From assembly GCA_026388715.1 (NCBI GenBank), contig JAPLJF010000020.1, forward strand, positions 48,625 to 112,624: 64,000 bases of DNA, given 5' to 3'. Numbering within the stretch: the first letter of the stretch is position 1; each line of letters begins with the position of its first letter. The DNA is from Deltaproteobacteria bacterium. GTDB taxonomy: Bacteria > Desulfobacterota > Desulfobulbia > Desulfobulbales > Desulfocapsaceae. Made by a program: the position numbers and the translations under genes. The notes under the pieces were generated by a model, which saw only the letters and a list, made by a program, of their open reading frames with translations, made no database searches and was not told where the DNA came from. Shown here piece after piece: positions 1 through 9,359 of this stretch.

Positions 1-557
1 TTGGTAGCCGCATATCCTTCATCATCCTTCTCAGTTTCACCCTGTTCTTCTCCGGCTGTGCCAAACGACAAATTGCCCCAAGCGGCGGAGCAAACACACG
101 GGTCATCGAAACCACCGGTTACTGCGGCTGTTCGCAATGCTGCGGCTGGGAGCGCGGCAACTGGATCTTTCTCAAACTCGACTTCTGGAATCGCTATGTA
201 GACTATGGGAAATATACCGGACGCCCCTACAGCGGACTTACCGCCAGCGGCACCACCCCCACCGAGCCCCAGCCCGGATTCTTCTCGCTCGACTCCCTGC
301 AACGGCCGTGGATGATTCCCACCCGTCTGCTTCTCTTCCCTTGGTATTTCCTGCCCGAAAAAGGCACCATCGCTGCCGACACCAAGTACTATCCTTTTGG
401 CACCCGCATGTATATTCCCGGCTATGGATGGGGGGTAGTCGAAGACAAAGGCGGAGCGATTAAAGGGCCAGACCGGATCGATCTTTTTTTTGATTCACAC
501 GCAGATGCCATCCACTGGGGTAAAAGAAAGGTAAATGTCGAGATTGAACGCCGCTGA
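1..557 (+). CDS. 3D-domain lipoprotein, 5'-truncated by the window edge
   Basis: The reading frame is open from base 3 and ends at 557, so the start codon lies before the window. The visible N-terminus is a hydrophobic run ending in F-S-G-C, a lipobox, so the mature protein is probably a lipoprotein. Downstream are a cysteine-rich TGYCGCSQCCGW stretch, then ASGTTPT and the 3D (three-Asp) block: AADTKYYPFGT, the VVEDKGGAIKG segment and DLFFDSHADAIHWG, closing with VEIERR. The 3D fold is shared with the MltA/RpfB-type peptidoglycan hydrolases, so a cell-wall role is plausible, but the substrate is not shown. The domain call is good; the exact function is unknown. Confidence 0.8.
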   Translation, partial: GSRISFIILLSFTLFFSGCAKRQIAPSGGANTRVIETTGYCGCSQCCGWERGNWIFLKLDFWNRYVDYGKYTGRPYSGLTASGTTPTEPQPGFFSLDSLQRPWMIPTRLLLFPWYFLPEKGTIAADTKYYPFGTRMYIPGYGWGVVEDKGGAIKGPDRIDLFFDSHADAIHWGKRKVNVEIERR

Positions 558-1005
558 CAGAAAACCGCCAACCACAGGAGAGCACCGCCTTAATGGATCA
601 GGATAAGCAACAGATCGCTACCAGCTCCGGATTTTCCTCGCCTTCATTGACAGCGAGGAGTTACGGATGATACGATCGAATCATAGCAGTTGAAACAAAA
701 ACATCGGAACAGTCCCCTCTTTCTGATGATAAAGGACTGGTGACTGACAAGAAAACATCTTGTCACGAGCACCATGATCGGCACAGGAGCGACATGAGGG
801 GAAAAACCTGAGTGTAAGCTCCTGCCGTCTCCCTCATCCGTCCTTCGGCCACCTTCTTCCTCAAGGAGAATGGCTGAACTGAACATGCATGCTAATGCAG
901 GATATTTTTTATAAATATTTATACACAAATATTTATTGTCCTTGCTTCTGAAGTCGGGATTGACACCACTTTTATCATTCGCCTGCCCCAGAATAATTGA
1001 CTACA
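558..1005. other. Intergenic region with a REP-like palindrome
   Basis: No convincing gene is present. About 826-875 holds the sequence CTCCCTCATCCG followed by CCTTCGGCC and CCTTCTTCCTCAAGGAG, which resembles widespread REP-type palindromes. The AT-rich stretch 900-945, just before the diguanylate cyclase, could carry its promoter, but no clear -35/-10 pair is recognisable. Confidence 0.35.
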
Positions 1006-2997
1006 ATGAAACAGACCAAAAACCTCCTTCGCTATCTCCTCTTTTTTGCGGTCATCCAGATAATCACCCTGTCCACTCTGTATCTATTCAAAAAACAGGA
1101 GCTCGATTCTTTTATGACGGAGCGGCAGACGGAGATCAAGGGCCAATATACCCTGATATCCCATGCCTATCAGCAGCGTATGAAAATGGCCTATGAAAGA
1201 CTCAGCACGCCCGAGGTGCTCACCCTCATGGAGCAGGCATCGGTTGCCAATAAAGAAGAACGAAGCAGGTTACGCCAGGAGCTCTATAGCACGATACTCC
1301 CTCTGTACCAGCATCTGCTCAAAAATCATTTCCAGCAGATTCACTTTCACTTTACTGACGGGACCAGCTTCCTGCGCATGCACCAGCCACAACTCTTTGA
1401 CGACCAACTGGCCGGATCCCGGCCCTCCGTCATGCTGGTCAATAGCGCCAAAAAGCCGGTTGTGGGCTATGACATGGGCCGACACTGGCAGGCCTACCGC
1501 TCTCTCTTTCCTCTGTCCACCGCCGCCGGCCATCATCTTGGCTCGGTTGAGATCGGCCTCCCCTTTTCCACCCTTCTCAATGATCTCATGAACAGTTTCC
1601 CCGGTGAATATCGTTTTATTGTGGGCAAACAAATGGCCGCGGCGCATCTGGACGCCGCCGACCTGCGAGATCACTTTACGGCCACCTCTTTTGCCGAGGC
1701 CTTTCTCTCGGAAGCAGCAGACCAAAAGGCTATCGAGGCCCATAGCCACCCTGGGAATCAGGGCCATATCAGTGAGGGGCAGTTAGACCAGATAAACCAG
1801 GCCATACAAAAAAGCTTGGCAAAACATCTTCCGGCCTACCAGACTGTTTCCCTGCCTCTCTTCCTAGCCGACAAGGCCTTTCTGGTTCATCTCCTGCCGA
1901 TCCACGATATCTCAGGGGAGCCGGCTGGCTATCTCATGGCCTATGAACAGAGTCCCACCCTGATGGCCATGAAAGGACGTTACACCGTCGGCTATCTCCT
2001 GGTCACCGCTTTTTCATTCCTGCTCATCGCCATGCACTCCCTGTACACGACCAAACTTTTGAATCGGCTGCACCTGCAACAAAAACTTCAACAGGAACTC
2101 AACGAATCCCATGCCGAGCTTGATCAGATCTTTAATACCGCGGCGGACGGGATGCGGCTGGTTAACCTTGACGGGGTAATCAAAAATGCCAATAAAACCT
2201 TTGCCAGTCTTGTCCATCTTCCCTTGGAGCAACTGATCGGCCAAAAGTGCCATGAGGTTTTTTCCGGTCCCAATTGTCATACCGAGAATTGTCCACTGCG
2301 CCTGATCCTCAAGGGGGCTGAACATATCGAGGATGAGTCTAAAAGGGTCAGCTCCGATGGAACCACATCTATCTGTCTGGTGACGGCCGTCCCTTTTTAC
2401 AATTGCAGCGGTGAATTAACAGGAATCATAGAGGACTTCCGCGATATTACCGACAGGAAACGACTGGAGCAGCAATTCCAGAGCCTATCCATAACCGATG
2501 AGCTCACCGGACTTTGCAACCGCCGTGGTTTTATGAACCTTGCCCAGCATCAGCTCGGTTATGTGAAACGTGGCAGTGGCGAGGTCTTTGTCATCTTCGC
2601 CGATCTTGACAACATGAAATGGATCAATGATACCCTGGGTCATGAGGCAGGAGACAAGGCCCTGATCTTAACCGCCAGACTCCTGCGCACAACGGTGAGG
2701 GACACAGACGTTGTCGGGCGCATGGGCGGGGATGAATTTGCCGTCCTGCTCACCTCCGCATCGAGCAGTAATTCGGAAGCCATCGTGCTGGCAAGGTTGG
2801 AACACGAACTTGCCGAGATCAACAAAGTACTCCCGCCGGAACAGCAGATCGCCATCAGTTTTGGTGTTGCCCATGATCGGGGGGGCGCCTCCCTTGAAGA
2901 ACTCCTGGTGCTGGCAGACGCCAAGATGTATGCGGTAAAGAGCAGGAAGAAGGCTGCTGCCGCCTCCAAATCAACGGAGCCGGGAGTGGTCGGTTAA
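1006..2997 (+). CDS. Membrane diguanylate cyclase with Cache-like sensor, PAS and GGDEF domains
   Basis: Probably makes cyclic di-GMP from two GTP at the inner membrane in response to a periplasmic signal. TM1 is near residues 6-27, followed by a periplasmic region of about 300 residues resembling a double Cache domain, TM2 near 328-346, a PAS domain from about 369, and a C-terminal GGDEF domain from about 498 (DELTGLCNRRGF). The active site reads GGDEF near residue 574 and an RDTD inhibitory I-site lies five residues before it, so the cyclase looks active and product-inhibited. The PAS domain contains GPNCHTENCP, a cysteine pair that might bind metal or sense redox. The ATG at 1006 is preferred over the in-frame TTG at 997. 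It appears monocistronic. Confidence 0.88.
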   Translation: MKQTKNLLRYLLFFAVIQIITLSTLYLFKKQELDSFMTERQTEIKGQYTLISHAYQQRMKMAYERLSTPEVLTLMEQASVANKEERSRLRQELYSTILPLYQHLLKNHFQQIHFHFTDGTSFLRMHQPQLFDDQLAGSRPSVMLVNSAKKPVVGYDMGRHWQAYRSLFPLSTAAGHHLGSVEIGLPFSTLLNDLMNSFPGEYRFIVGKQMAAAHLDAADLRDHFTATSFAEAFLSEAADQKAIEAHSHPGNQGHISEGQLDQINQAIQKSLAKHLPAYQTVSLPLFLADKAFLVHLLPIHDISGEPAGYLMAYEQSPTLMAMKGRYTVGYLLVTAFSFLLIAMHSLYTTKLLNRLHLQQKLQQELNESHAELDQIFNTAADGMRLVNLDGVIKNANKTFASLVHLPLEQLIGQKCHEVFSGPNCHTENCPLRLILKGAEHIEDESKRVSSDGTTSICLVTAVPFYNCSGELTGIIEDFRDITDRKRLEQQFQSLSITDELTGLCNRRGFMNLAQHQLGYVKRGSGEVFVIFADLDNMKWINDTLGHEAGDKALILTARLLRTTVRDTDVVGRMGGDEFAVLLTSASSSNSEAIVLARLEHELAEINKVLPPEQQIAISFGVAHDRGGASLEELLVLADAKMYAVKSRKKAAAASKSTEPGVVG

Positions 2998-3138
2998 AGG
3001 TTTTATAAATCACAGGACACCCTCGATACAACCCTGGCCAACATGAGGTCATCTTGCGCAATGTCCTGTTTTATCTCACTTATGTAGATGCAGATAATAA
3101 AATCAAATCGTCTCATGAAACAGCATGGTGGTGGAATT

Positions 3139-3291
3139 AGTGAGGTAACCTCAGCAGAAGATGCCCTGGCCATGGGTATCAAAAAATATCTCTGCAAAAC
3201 GATACAAAACGATACAGGGAGACGAGCTTGCCAGAACAGTCAGGATGATGGTATTGGATCAACAAAAAATTGTAACTATGCAGATTAAACG
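3139..3291 (+). pseudogene. Remnant of a response-regulator receiver domain, frameshifted
   Basis: Read in two frames, the segment gives the C-terminal end of a CheY-like receiver domain. The first frame reads AEDALAMGIKKYLCKTIQ; a second frame continues GDELARTVRMMVLDQQK. The two join cleanly if one copy of a 10-bp tandem duplication (AAAACGATAC at 3196-3205 and 3206-3215) is removed. The usual K-P of receiver domains is K-T here. The phosphorylation-site half of the domain is absent, so this is a decayed fragment rather than a working regulator. Confidence 0.55.
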
Positions 3292-3332
3292 CCGCTGGGA
3301 AGAAAAGCTCGACAACCACAGGAGAGACACCA

Positions 3333-4619
3333 ATGCCACCAGTCATTACTTCGCTGTCCGCCTTAGAGATTCTTGATTCCCGAGGCAATCCCACCGTTCG
3401 TGTCCTGTGCGCCCTCGACAATGGCGTCCAGGTGTCGGCCTCTGTTCCTTCCGGGGCCTCAACCGGGGAACATGAAGCCGTGGAATTGCGTGACGGCGAC
3501 AAAAAACGGTACAACGGCAAAGGCGTCCTGCAGGCAGTGGCCAACGTCAACACCCTCATCGCCCCGAAGCTTATGGGCCTAAACCCTGCCCGTCAGGCCG
3601 TAATTGACCGTCTGTTGATTGACCTGGATGCCACTCCCAACAAAGGAAAGCTGGGGGCAAATGCCATCCTCGGGGTGTCCATGGCCGTGGCCAAGGCGGC
3701 GGCGGAGGCATCAGGGCTTCCCCTGTATGCTTATCTGGGCGGCCCCAGCGCGCTCCGTCTGCCCGTGCCGATGATGAACATCATCAATGGCGGCAAACAT
3801 GCCGACAACAGCGTCGATTTTCAGGAATTCATGATCATGCCTGTCGGCGCCCCGACCTTTGCCGAGGCCTTGCGCTATGGGGCGGAGACCTTCCATGCCC
3901 TCAAAAAAATCCTGCAACAAAAGGGATACTCCACAAGCGTTGGCGATGAGGGCGGATTCGCCCCAAACCTGAAGAACAACGACGAGGCCTGTGAGTTGAT
4001 CGTTGCCGCCATCGAGGCGGCCGGCTACCGGCCCGGGCTTGACCTGGCCATCGCCCTCGATCCGGCCGCCAGCTCATTTTTTGCCGACGGCGCCTATCAT
4101 CTGGAAAAGTCCGGCCAGGGCACAAAGACCAGCGCCGAGATGACCCGGCTTTACGGCCAGTGGCTTGCCGCGTATCCCATCATTTCCATTGAAGATGGTC
4201 TGGCCGAAAATGACTGGCAGGGATTTAAAGCCCACACAGCCGCCCTTGGCGATAAAATCCAGATCGTGGGGGATGACCTCTTTGTCACCAACACCCGGTT
4301 CATCGCCCGCGGCATTAAGGAACAATCAGCCAATGCCGTGCTCATCAAACTCAACCAGATCGGCACCGTCAGCGAGACCATGGAGGCCATCCACCTCTGC
4401 CGCCAGGCCGGCTGGGGCTATGTAATCTCGCACCGCAGCGGCGAGACCGAGGATACCTTTATGGCTGATTTTGCCGTGGCCATGGGCGGCGGCCAGATCA
4501 AGAGCGGTTCGGCCTGCCGCAGTGAGCGGATCGCCAAATACAACCGGCTGCTGGAGATTGAAAGAGAACTGGGGGCGACGGCGGTATTCAATAACCCGCT
4601 GGCCAGAGTGACACGGTAA
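3333..4619 (+). CDS. eno: Enolase
   Basis: Cytoplasmic phosphopyruvate hydratase interconverting 2-phosphoglycerate and phosphoenolpyruvate in glycolysis/gluconeogenesis. At 428 residues it has the normal bacterial length. Recognisable signatures are GNPTVRV and ASTGEHEA near the N-terminus, the NGGKHADN and [10 protein letters not shown] blocks, the [11 protein letters not shown] metal-binding segment, [13 protein letters not shown] with the catalytic lysine, and SHRSGETED. The ATG at 3333 has a nearby AGGAGA ribosome site. The approximately 45-bp leader resembles the sequence around 546-580 after the 3D-domain gene. Confidence 0.97.
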   Translation: MPPVITSLSALEILDSRGNPTVRVLCALDNGVQVSASVPSGASTGEHEAVELRDGDKKRYNGKGVLQAVANVNTLIAPKLMGLNPARQAVIDRLLIDLDATPNKGKLGANAILGVSMAVAKAAAEASGLPLYAYLGGPSALRLPVPMMNIINGGKHADNSVDFQEFMIMPVGAPTFAEALRYGAETFHALKKILQQKGYSTSVGDEGGFAPNLKNNDEACELIVAAIEAAGYRPGLDLAIALDPAASSFFADGAYHLEKSGQGTKTSAEMTRLYGQWLAAYPIISIEDGLAENDWQGFKAHTAALGDKIQIVGDDLFVTNTRFIARGIKEQSANAVLIKLNQIGTVSETMEAIHLCRQAGWGYVISHRSGETEDTFMADFAVAMGGGQIKSGSACRSERIAKYNRLLEIERELGATAVFNNPLARVTR

Positions 4620-4679
4620 TGCCATTTATAAAAAAAATCTTGATGAACATGTATCTTAGTCCTTCTCCCTGAGGGAGAA

Positions 4680-4828
4680 GATGGCTAAGCGAAAAGGCTC
4701 AAAGACGAGGCGTACAAAGACTGAGGAATGAGGCGTACTTTTGGGTACGCCGCAGTGACAAAGGATGCAGCACAACGAAGTATTTGAGACTTTTCGTGAA
4801 GTATTTGAGACTTTTCGCGACGCCATCA
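4680..4828. repeat. Dispersed repeat, family B copy 1, abutting the hslU stop codon
   Basis: About 150 bp closely matching 6264-6402: both contain GATGGCTAA, AAAGACGAGGCG, GAGGAATGAGGCGTAC, a palindromic GTACGCCGCAGTGAC, GGATGCAG, CAACGAAGTATTTG and a GACGCCATCA end. Copy 1 has an extra 21-bp tandem duplication (GAAGTATTTGAGACTTTTCG twice) near 4777-4818. Its last three bases (4826-4828) are the reverse complement of the hslU TGA stop. Probably a REP-like element; a role in mRNA 3'-end formation is inference. Confidence 0.7.
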
Positions 4829-6235
4829 CAGGATAAACCGGCTCAGGTCCTGATCCTGGGCAATGGCCTCAAGCTGGGCGCGGACATATTCGGCGCTGAC
4901 CACAAATTGTCCCGCGCCCCGTTCCGAGGCATCAAAAGAGAGTTCATCGAGCACCCGCTCCATGACCGTATGCAGCCGTCTGGCCCCGATCTCCTCGGTG
5001 TTCTGATTCACCTCGACCGCAATCCTGGCCATTTCCTGGATGGCCTCCGGTTCAAAGAGCAGCTCCACCCCTTCGGTCGCCATCAGGGCGATGTATTGCT
5101 TGATCAGGGCGTTTTCCGGCTCGGTGAGGATGCGGACGAATTCGTCCTGACCAAGAGAGTGCAGCTCAACCCGGATCGGGAAACGTCCCTGCAACTCCGG
5201 GATGAGATCAGAGGGCTTGCTCATATGAAAGGCGCCACTGGCGATAAAGAGGATGTGATCGGTCTTGACCATGCCGTGCTTGGTGGTCACGGTTGACCCT
5301 TCGACAATGGGCAGCAGGTCGCGCTGCACCCCTTCGCGGGAGACCTCCGGCCCTTGACCGCCCGAATTTTTTGAGACGATCTTGTCAATCTCGTCCAGAA
5401 AGATGATCCCTGATTCCTCGGTGCGGCGCAGGGCCTCTTTCATCACCTTGTCCATATCCACCAGGCGTTCCATCTCCTCCTTGATCAGGGCCTTCATCGC
5501 CTCCGGCACTTTCAATTTCCGTTTCTTTTTCTTCTGGGAAAAGATCTTGCTGAAGGCATCCTGGAGATTGGACTGCATATCCTCCATCCCGGAAGTGGTC
5601 ATGATCTCCACCATGGGCGCCCCGTGCGACTCGGTAAGATCAAGCTCAAGCTCGCGTTCGTCAAGCCTGCCGTCGCGCAGCATCTCCCGGAACTTTTCAC
5701 GGGTAGTATCCCCTACCTTTCGTTCGGCAGTGACAGCCCGCTCCTGTTCTCCATCTCCTTGCAATAGAAAGGAATGATTGCCGACCGGACCTTCGTGCAT
5801 CGTGGATGGCAGCGCCGGCAGCAGGATATCGAGGATGCGCTCCTCGGCGTTGGCCTCGGCCACACCGCCGGTCCGCTCTTTTTGCTCCTCCTTGACCATG
5901 CTGATCGCAATCTCCACCAGATCACGGATCATCGATTCCACATCACGTCCCACGTAGCCGACCTCGGTGAACTTGGAGGCCTCAACCTTGAAGAACGGCG
6001 ACTGGGCCAGGGTGGCAAGACGCCTGGCAATCTCGGTCTTGCCGACCCCGGTGGGCCCGATCATGATGATATTCTTGGGGGCAATCTCCTCCCGCAGGGG
6101 GGATTCCACCTGCTGCCGCCGCCAACGATTCCTGAGGGCAATGGCCACCGAACGCTTGGCGTCCGCCTGACCTACGATATATTTATCGAGTTCGGTTACG
6201 ATCTCTCTGGGGGTCAATGACTGTATGGGATTCAT
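4826..6235 (-). CDS. hslU: ATP-dependent protease ATPase subunit HslU (ClpY)
   Basis: AAA+ unfoldase that feeds substrates to the HslV peptidase in the cytoplasm. Walker [10 protein letters not shown] lies at residues 60-68, Walker B IIFLDEID in the second half, and the extreme C-terminus DLSRFIL is the tail known to insert into HslV and activate it, so the partner interface is intact. At 469 residues it is slightly longer than the E. coli protein, the excess lying in the variable intermediate domain. It is the third gene of a minus-strand set xerC-hslV-hslU, an order also seen in Bacillus (codV-clpQ-clpY). Repeat elements lie on both sides. Confidence 0.96.
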   Translation of the reverse strand: MNPIQSLTPREIVTELDKYIVGQADAKRSVAIALRNRWRRQQVESPLREEIAPKNIIMIGPTGVGKTEIARRLATLAQSPFFKVEASKFTEVGYVGRDVESMIRDLVEIAISMVKEEQKERTGGVAEANAEERILDILLPALPSTMHEGPVGNHSFLLQGDGEQERAVTAERKVGDTTREKFREMLRDGRLDERELELDLTESHGAPMVEIMTTSGMEDMQSNLQDAFSKIFSQKKKKRKLKVPEAMKALIKEEMERLVDMDKVMKEALRRTEESGIIFLDEIDKIVSKNSGGQGPEVSREGVQRDLLPIVEGSTVTTKHGMVKTDHILFIASGAFHMSKPSDLIPELQGRFPIRVELHSLGQDEFVRILTEPENALIKQYIALMATEGVELLFEPEAIQEMARIAVEVNQNTEEIGARRLHTVMERVLDELSFDASERGAGQFVVSAEYVRAQLEAIAQDQDLSRFIL

Positions 6236-6263
6236 AGCTGATGGTTTTGTAAAAAGTTATTAA

Positions 6264-6402
6264 GAAGGATGGCTAAACCAAAAGCCCCAAAGACGAGGCG
6301 CACGAATCTTGAGGAATGAGGCGTACAATAAAGTACGAAGTACGCCGCAGTGACGAAGGATGCAGTGCAACGAAGTATTTGGGTCTTTTGGCGACGCCAT
6401 CA
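6264..6402. repeat. Dispersed repeat, family B copy 2, abutting the hslV stop codon
   Basis: Second copy of the repeat at 4680-4828, in the same orientation, lying between hslU and hslV. It ends GGCGACGCCATCA at 6402, and its last bases are the hslV stop codon (TGA on the minus strand). Both copies therefore have the same boundary relative to a stop codon in two unrelated genes. Confidence 0.7.
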
Positions 6403-6930
6403 TATCTTTTCAATAATAATGGAATGATTGGTAAAAACGCAGATGGAGGCGGCAATATCCATGGACGCGCGGCATATGGCCTCGGCATCGAGATCACTGT
6501 GCCGGATCAGGGCCAGGGCCGCAGACTGGGCATACGGGCCGCCGGAACCGATGGCCAGCACCCCGTTATCCGCCTCAATGACGTCACCGGTGCCGGTCAG
6601 AAGCAGGGAATACTGACTGTCAACGGCCACCAGCATGGCCTCGAGTTTGCGCAGCATCTTGTCTGTCCGCCACTCCTTGGCCAGTTCGACTGCCGCCCGC
6701 ATCAGATTGCCGTTATACTGCTCCAGCTTCTGCTCCAGCTTGTCAAAAAGGGTAAAGGCGTCGGCAGTGGCCCCGGCAAAACCGGTGATCACCTTGTCAT
6801 GATAGAGCCGCCGCACCTTGCGGGCCTCATGCTTCATGATCGTATTTCCCAGGGAGACCTGACCGTCACCGGCAAGGGCCACCTGGCCTTTATGGCGGAC
6901 GGCCAGGATTGTTGTTGATCGTATTTTCAT
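6400..6930 (-). CDS. hslV: ATP-dependent protease peptidase subunit HslV (ClpQ)
   Basis: Threonine peptidase forming the proteolytic chamber with HslU. A start at 6930 gives [15 protein letters not shown], placing the conserved TT pair so that processing exposes the N-terminal catalytic threonine; 176 residues is the usual length. Other family features are [17 protein letters not shown] and the [14 protein letters not shown] block. The open frame runs further upstream to 7032, but that extension has no family counterpart. The start lies 131 bp after the xerC stop, so co-transcription with xerC is likely. Confidence 0.95.
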   Translation of the reverse strand: MKIRSTTILAVRHKGQVALAGDGQVSLGNTIMKHEARKVRRLYHDKVITGFAGATADAFTLFDKLEQKLEQYNGNLMRAAVELAKEWRTDKMLRKLEAMLVAVDSQYSLLLTGTGDVIEADNGVLAIGSGGPYAQSAALALIRHSDLDAEAICRASMDIAASICVFTNHSIIIEKI

Positions 6931-6974
6931 GTTTGAGTATCCGGAATGATTAAAATTTTTATCACGTTTCGGGT

Positions 6975-7062
6975 TGATAGACTGAAGGCTGACGGTCGTC
7001 TGGCTGTTCGCCGACTGGAAGGCCGAAGGCACACCTTTTCCTCCAGTCTTCAGTCTTCAGCC
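6975..7062. repeat. Low-complexity CTTCAG-type repeat at the xerC 3' end
   Basis: Contains GACTGAAGGCTGA near 6980 and, in opposite sense, CTTCAGTCTTCAGCC and CTTCAGCC near 7050-7077, interspersed with related short motifs. The xerC stop codon TAG lies inside this repetitive stretch. It is probably a degenerate REP-like or slippage-derived sequence. Confidence 0.45.
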
Positions 7063-7976
7063 TATCTACCTTCAGCCTTCTTCGCCAAGGGGTGGGCCTT
7101 GTCATACACCTCGGCCAGATGGTCAAGGGTCAGATGGGTGTAACGCTGGGTCGTTGACAGACTGGCATGTCCGAGCAGTTCCTGCACCGAACGGAGATCC
7201 GCGCCCATCTCCAGCAGATGGGTGGCAAATGAGTGGCGGAGGGCATGCGGGGTCACGGTCTGCGGGATCCCGGCCCGCTCGCCATAGGCCCGAACCATAC
7301 GCTCCACGCTTCTTGTGGTCAGACGGCTGCCGCGGCTATTGAGGAACAGGGCCTCTTTTTCCAGCGCCAGCCCACGGCCAGCCCGCTCCTGCATTAATTG
7401 CTGCCGATTGGGCAGCCAGGCCTGCACCGCCTCCCTGGCCGGTCGTCCCACGGGTACCAGCCGCTCCTTGTTTCCCTTGCCGCGTACATTAAGCATTTCA
7501 GCCTCAAAATCAAGGTCTTCCAGATTGCGGGAAACAAGCTCCGCCACCCGCATTCCCGTAGAATACAAGAGCTCCAGTATAGCCAGATCGCGGGCCATGA
7601 AGGTGTCTTTTTTGTCCGGGGTCTCAAGGAGCAGAAAGACCTCATCCACAGTCAGAAATACCGGGATTAACTGAGCGATTTTAGGCCCGGAAATACCAGC
7701 CAGCGGATCGGCCGCCACCACCTTCTGCCGCTGGAGAAAGCGAAAAAAGCTGCGCAGGGCCGAAAGCTTCCTGGCAAGCGTTGCCGCACTATTTTGTCCG
7801 TGCAGACTGACCACAAATTGCCGGACAGAAGAGGCGTCTATGGCCTGCACCGCTGTGCCGTCAGCCAGGGTTGCAATAAACTCCAGCAGATCATGCTGAT
7901 AGCCGGTAACCGTATGTGGGGAATATCCCTTCTCGTAGCTCAGCCAGCGCAGAAAATCCGTGATCGGCTCTTTCAT
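7062..7976 (-). CDS. xerC: Tyrosine recombinase XerC
   Basis: Site-specific recombinase resolving chromosome dimers at dif. It is 304 residues long with an N-terminal SAM-like DNA-binding domain (about 1-90) and a C-terminal catalytic domain. The catalytic set is complete: R143 (GMR), K167, H244 and R247 (HALR), H270 (LLGH) and nucleophile Y279 (RYTHL). Gene order with hslV and hslU supports XerC over an integrase. The stop lies in a repetitive CTTCAG-rich tract. Confidence 0.93.
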   Translation of the reverse strand: MKEPITDFLRWLSYEKGYSPHTVTGYQHDLLEFIATLADGTAVQAIDASSVRQFVVSLHGQNSAATLARKLSALRSFFRFLQRQKVVAADPLAGISGPKIAQLIPVFLTVDEVFLLLETPDKKDTFMARDLAILELLYSTGMRVAELVSRNLEDLDFEAEMLNVRGKGNKERLVPVGRPAREAVQAWLPNRQQLMQERAGRGLALEKEALFLNSRGSRLTTRSVERMVRAYGERAGIPQTVTPHALRHSFATHLLEMGADLRSVQELLGHASLSTTQRYTHLTLDHLAEVYDKAHPLAKKAEGR

Positions 7977-8121
7977 GCTATAATTAAGTTTTAAATTTTA
8001 AGGTTTAAGTGTTAAGATCGTTAGGTTGAATCACTGTTTGCCGCCCTGATTCGACCTTGCAAGCGGCAAGACAGATTTTTGATGTTTACTTACCACGTAA
8101 CCACCTATTTTTTTACTTATT

Positions 8122-8370
8122 ATGGCCAAACAAACCTTTGAAGATGCACTGGCCCGTCTTGAACAGCTCACTGAAGAGCTGGAAGACGGAAATTTGAGCC
8201 TGGACAAGAGTCTCAAAAAATTTGACGAGGGGATCAAACTCGCCGCATTCTGCAATAGCAGCCTGACCGAGGCACGGGCCAAGGTTGAACTCATCTTGAA
8301 TAAAGATGGCCAGCTTGAATCAGTTCCTTTTAACGAGATCACCAATGGAGATCAAGACTTATCTGAATGA
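8122..8370 (+). CDS. xseB: Exodeoxyribonuclease VII small subunit
   Basis: Small subunit of the single-strand-specific exonuclease VII; it binds XseA, which is not in this window. The 82-residue protein carries the family signature [18 protein letters not shown] followed by [14 protein letters not shown]. It starts the operon xseB-ispA-dxs, a common bacterial arrangement, and is divergent from xerC across about 145 bp that should hold both promoters. Its end overlaps ispA by 26 bp. Confidence 0.95.
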   Translation: MAKQTFEDALARLEQLTEELEDGNLSLDKSLKKFDEGIKLAAFCNSSLTEARAKVELILNKDGQLESVPFNEITNGDQDLSE

Positions 8371-9250
8371 ACAGCGGCTGGTGATCGAACGCGCCCTGGA
8401 ACAATACATGCTTACAGCTGAGGTGAAACATGGCACCTTCGCCGGTCACATTGAGGCCATGCGCTACAGCCTGTTTGCCGGGGGTAAGCGAGTCCGCCCC
8501 ATCCTCTGTCTGGCGGCAGGCCAGGCCATCGGGGCACGGCCGGATCCCGACTCCGATCTCCTTCCCATCGCCTGCGCCCTGGAATGTATCCACACCTATT
8601 CCCTTATCCATGATGACCTGCCGGCCATGGATAATGATGACCTGCGCCGGGGCAAGCCCACCAGCCATATCCTGTATGGCGAGGCTGGGGCCATCCTCGC
8701 CGGAGACGGTCTGCTGACCTGGGCCTTTGATCTGCTCAGCAACAGCAAACAGAGCACGCTGCCCCCGGAAAAACGACTGGCAATCATCCACCTCATTGCC
8801 CGGGCTGCAGGATCTCTTGGCATGGTGGGTGGCCAGGCGCTGGATATTGCCAACGAGAATAAAGAGTTTCCCTTTGAAACCCTGCGCGCCATCCATCGCA
8901 GCAAGACCGGCGCCCTGATCACCGCCTCGATCCTGGCCGGGGCCATTGGTGCCGGGGCAGACCAGAGACAACAAGAGGCCCTGACCAGATACGGCGAGCA
9001 GGTTGGTCTGGCCTTCCAGATTGTCGATGACCTGCTCAATGTCACCGCCACCACAGAACAACTTGGCAAGGCCGCCGGCAGCGACGCGAGCAAAGGCAAG
9101 GCCACCTATCCTGCTTTTTTTGGTATCGACACCACCAGAGCAAAGGCCAAAATGGCAGTAGAAGAGGCCGAGAGAGCGCTCGCTCTCTTTGATGAAAAGG
9201 CAGACCCCTTGCGGGCCATTGCCCAATACATCCTTACCCGGTCGCATTAG
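8345..9250 (+). CDS. ispA: Farnesyl diphosphate (polyprenyl) synthase
   Basis: Condenses isopentenyl and dimethylallyl diphosphate to geranyl/farnesyl diphosphate in the cytoplasm. At 301 residues it fits the short-chain family. The first aspartate-rich motif is [11 protein letters not shown] (residues 89-99) followed by RRGKPT; the second is reduced to VDDLLN, a variant of DDxxD. GGKRVRP near residues 46-52 binds diphosphate. The ATG at 8345 within the xseB 3' end is chosen because the 13 residues upstream do not match the family. The TAG stop lies at the first bases of a large hairpin. Confidence 0.94.
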   Translation: MEIKTYLNEQRLVIERALEQYMLTAEVKHGTFAGHIEAMRYSLFAGGKRVRPILCLAAGQAIGARPDPDSDLLPIACALECIHTYSLIHDDLPAMDNDDLRRGKPTSHILYGEAGAILAGDGLLTWAFDLLSNSKQSTLPPEKRLAIIHLIARAAGSLGMVGGQALDIANENKEFPFETLRAIHRSKTGALITASILAGAIGAGADQRQQEALTRYGEQVGLAFQIVDDLLNVTATTEQLGKAAGSDASKGKATYPAFFGIDTTRAKAKMAVEEAERALALFDEKADPLRAIAQYILTRSH

Positions 9251-9307
9251 TGCCTTAGAGATTATTTTCTTATTTTTTTGCAAGAAAATAATCTCGTGAA
9301 GGCACTT
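9249..9307 (+). terminator. Hairpin after ispA, possible terminator or family A element
   Basis: Arms AGTGCCTT...AGATTATTTTCTT and AAGAAAATAATCT...AAGGCACT form a long interrupted stem. The outer TTAGTGCC/GGCACTTA resembles the TTAGGTGCC/GGCACCTTA ends of the hairpin elements elsewhere in the window, and the ispA TAG stop is part of the left arm. No strong T-tract follows. Confidence 0.6.
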
Positions 9308-9359
9308 ATCCCGTTTACCGGGGTTAGAAGACTAAAAAAATAACACTCTCATTGCCGTT

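Noticed and set aside
644..928. Minus-strand frame before the diguanylate cyclase gene
   Set aside because: It passes through a REP-like palindrome, has no ribosome site and gives an arginine/serine-rich product of no recognisable family.
3088..3288. Intact small gene before eno
   Set aside because: The frame reads as a receiver-domain end only up to the 10-bp duplication and then becomes unrelated, so it is annotated as a pseudogene fragment.
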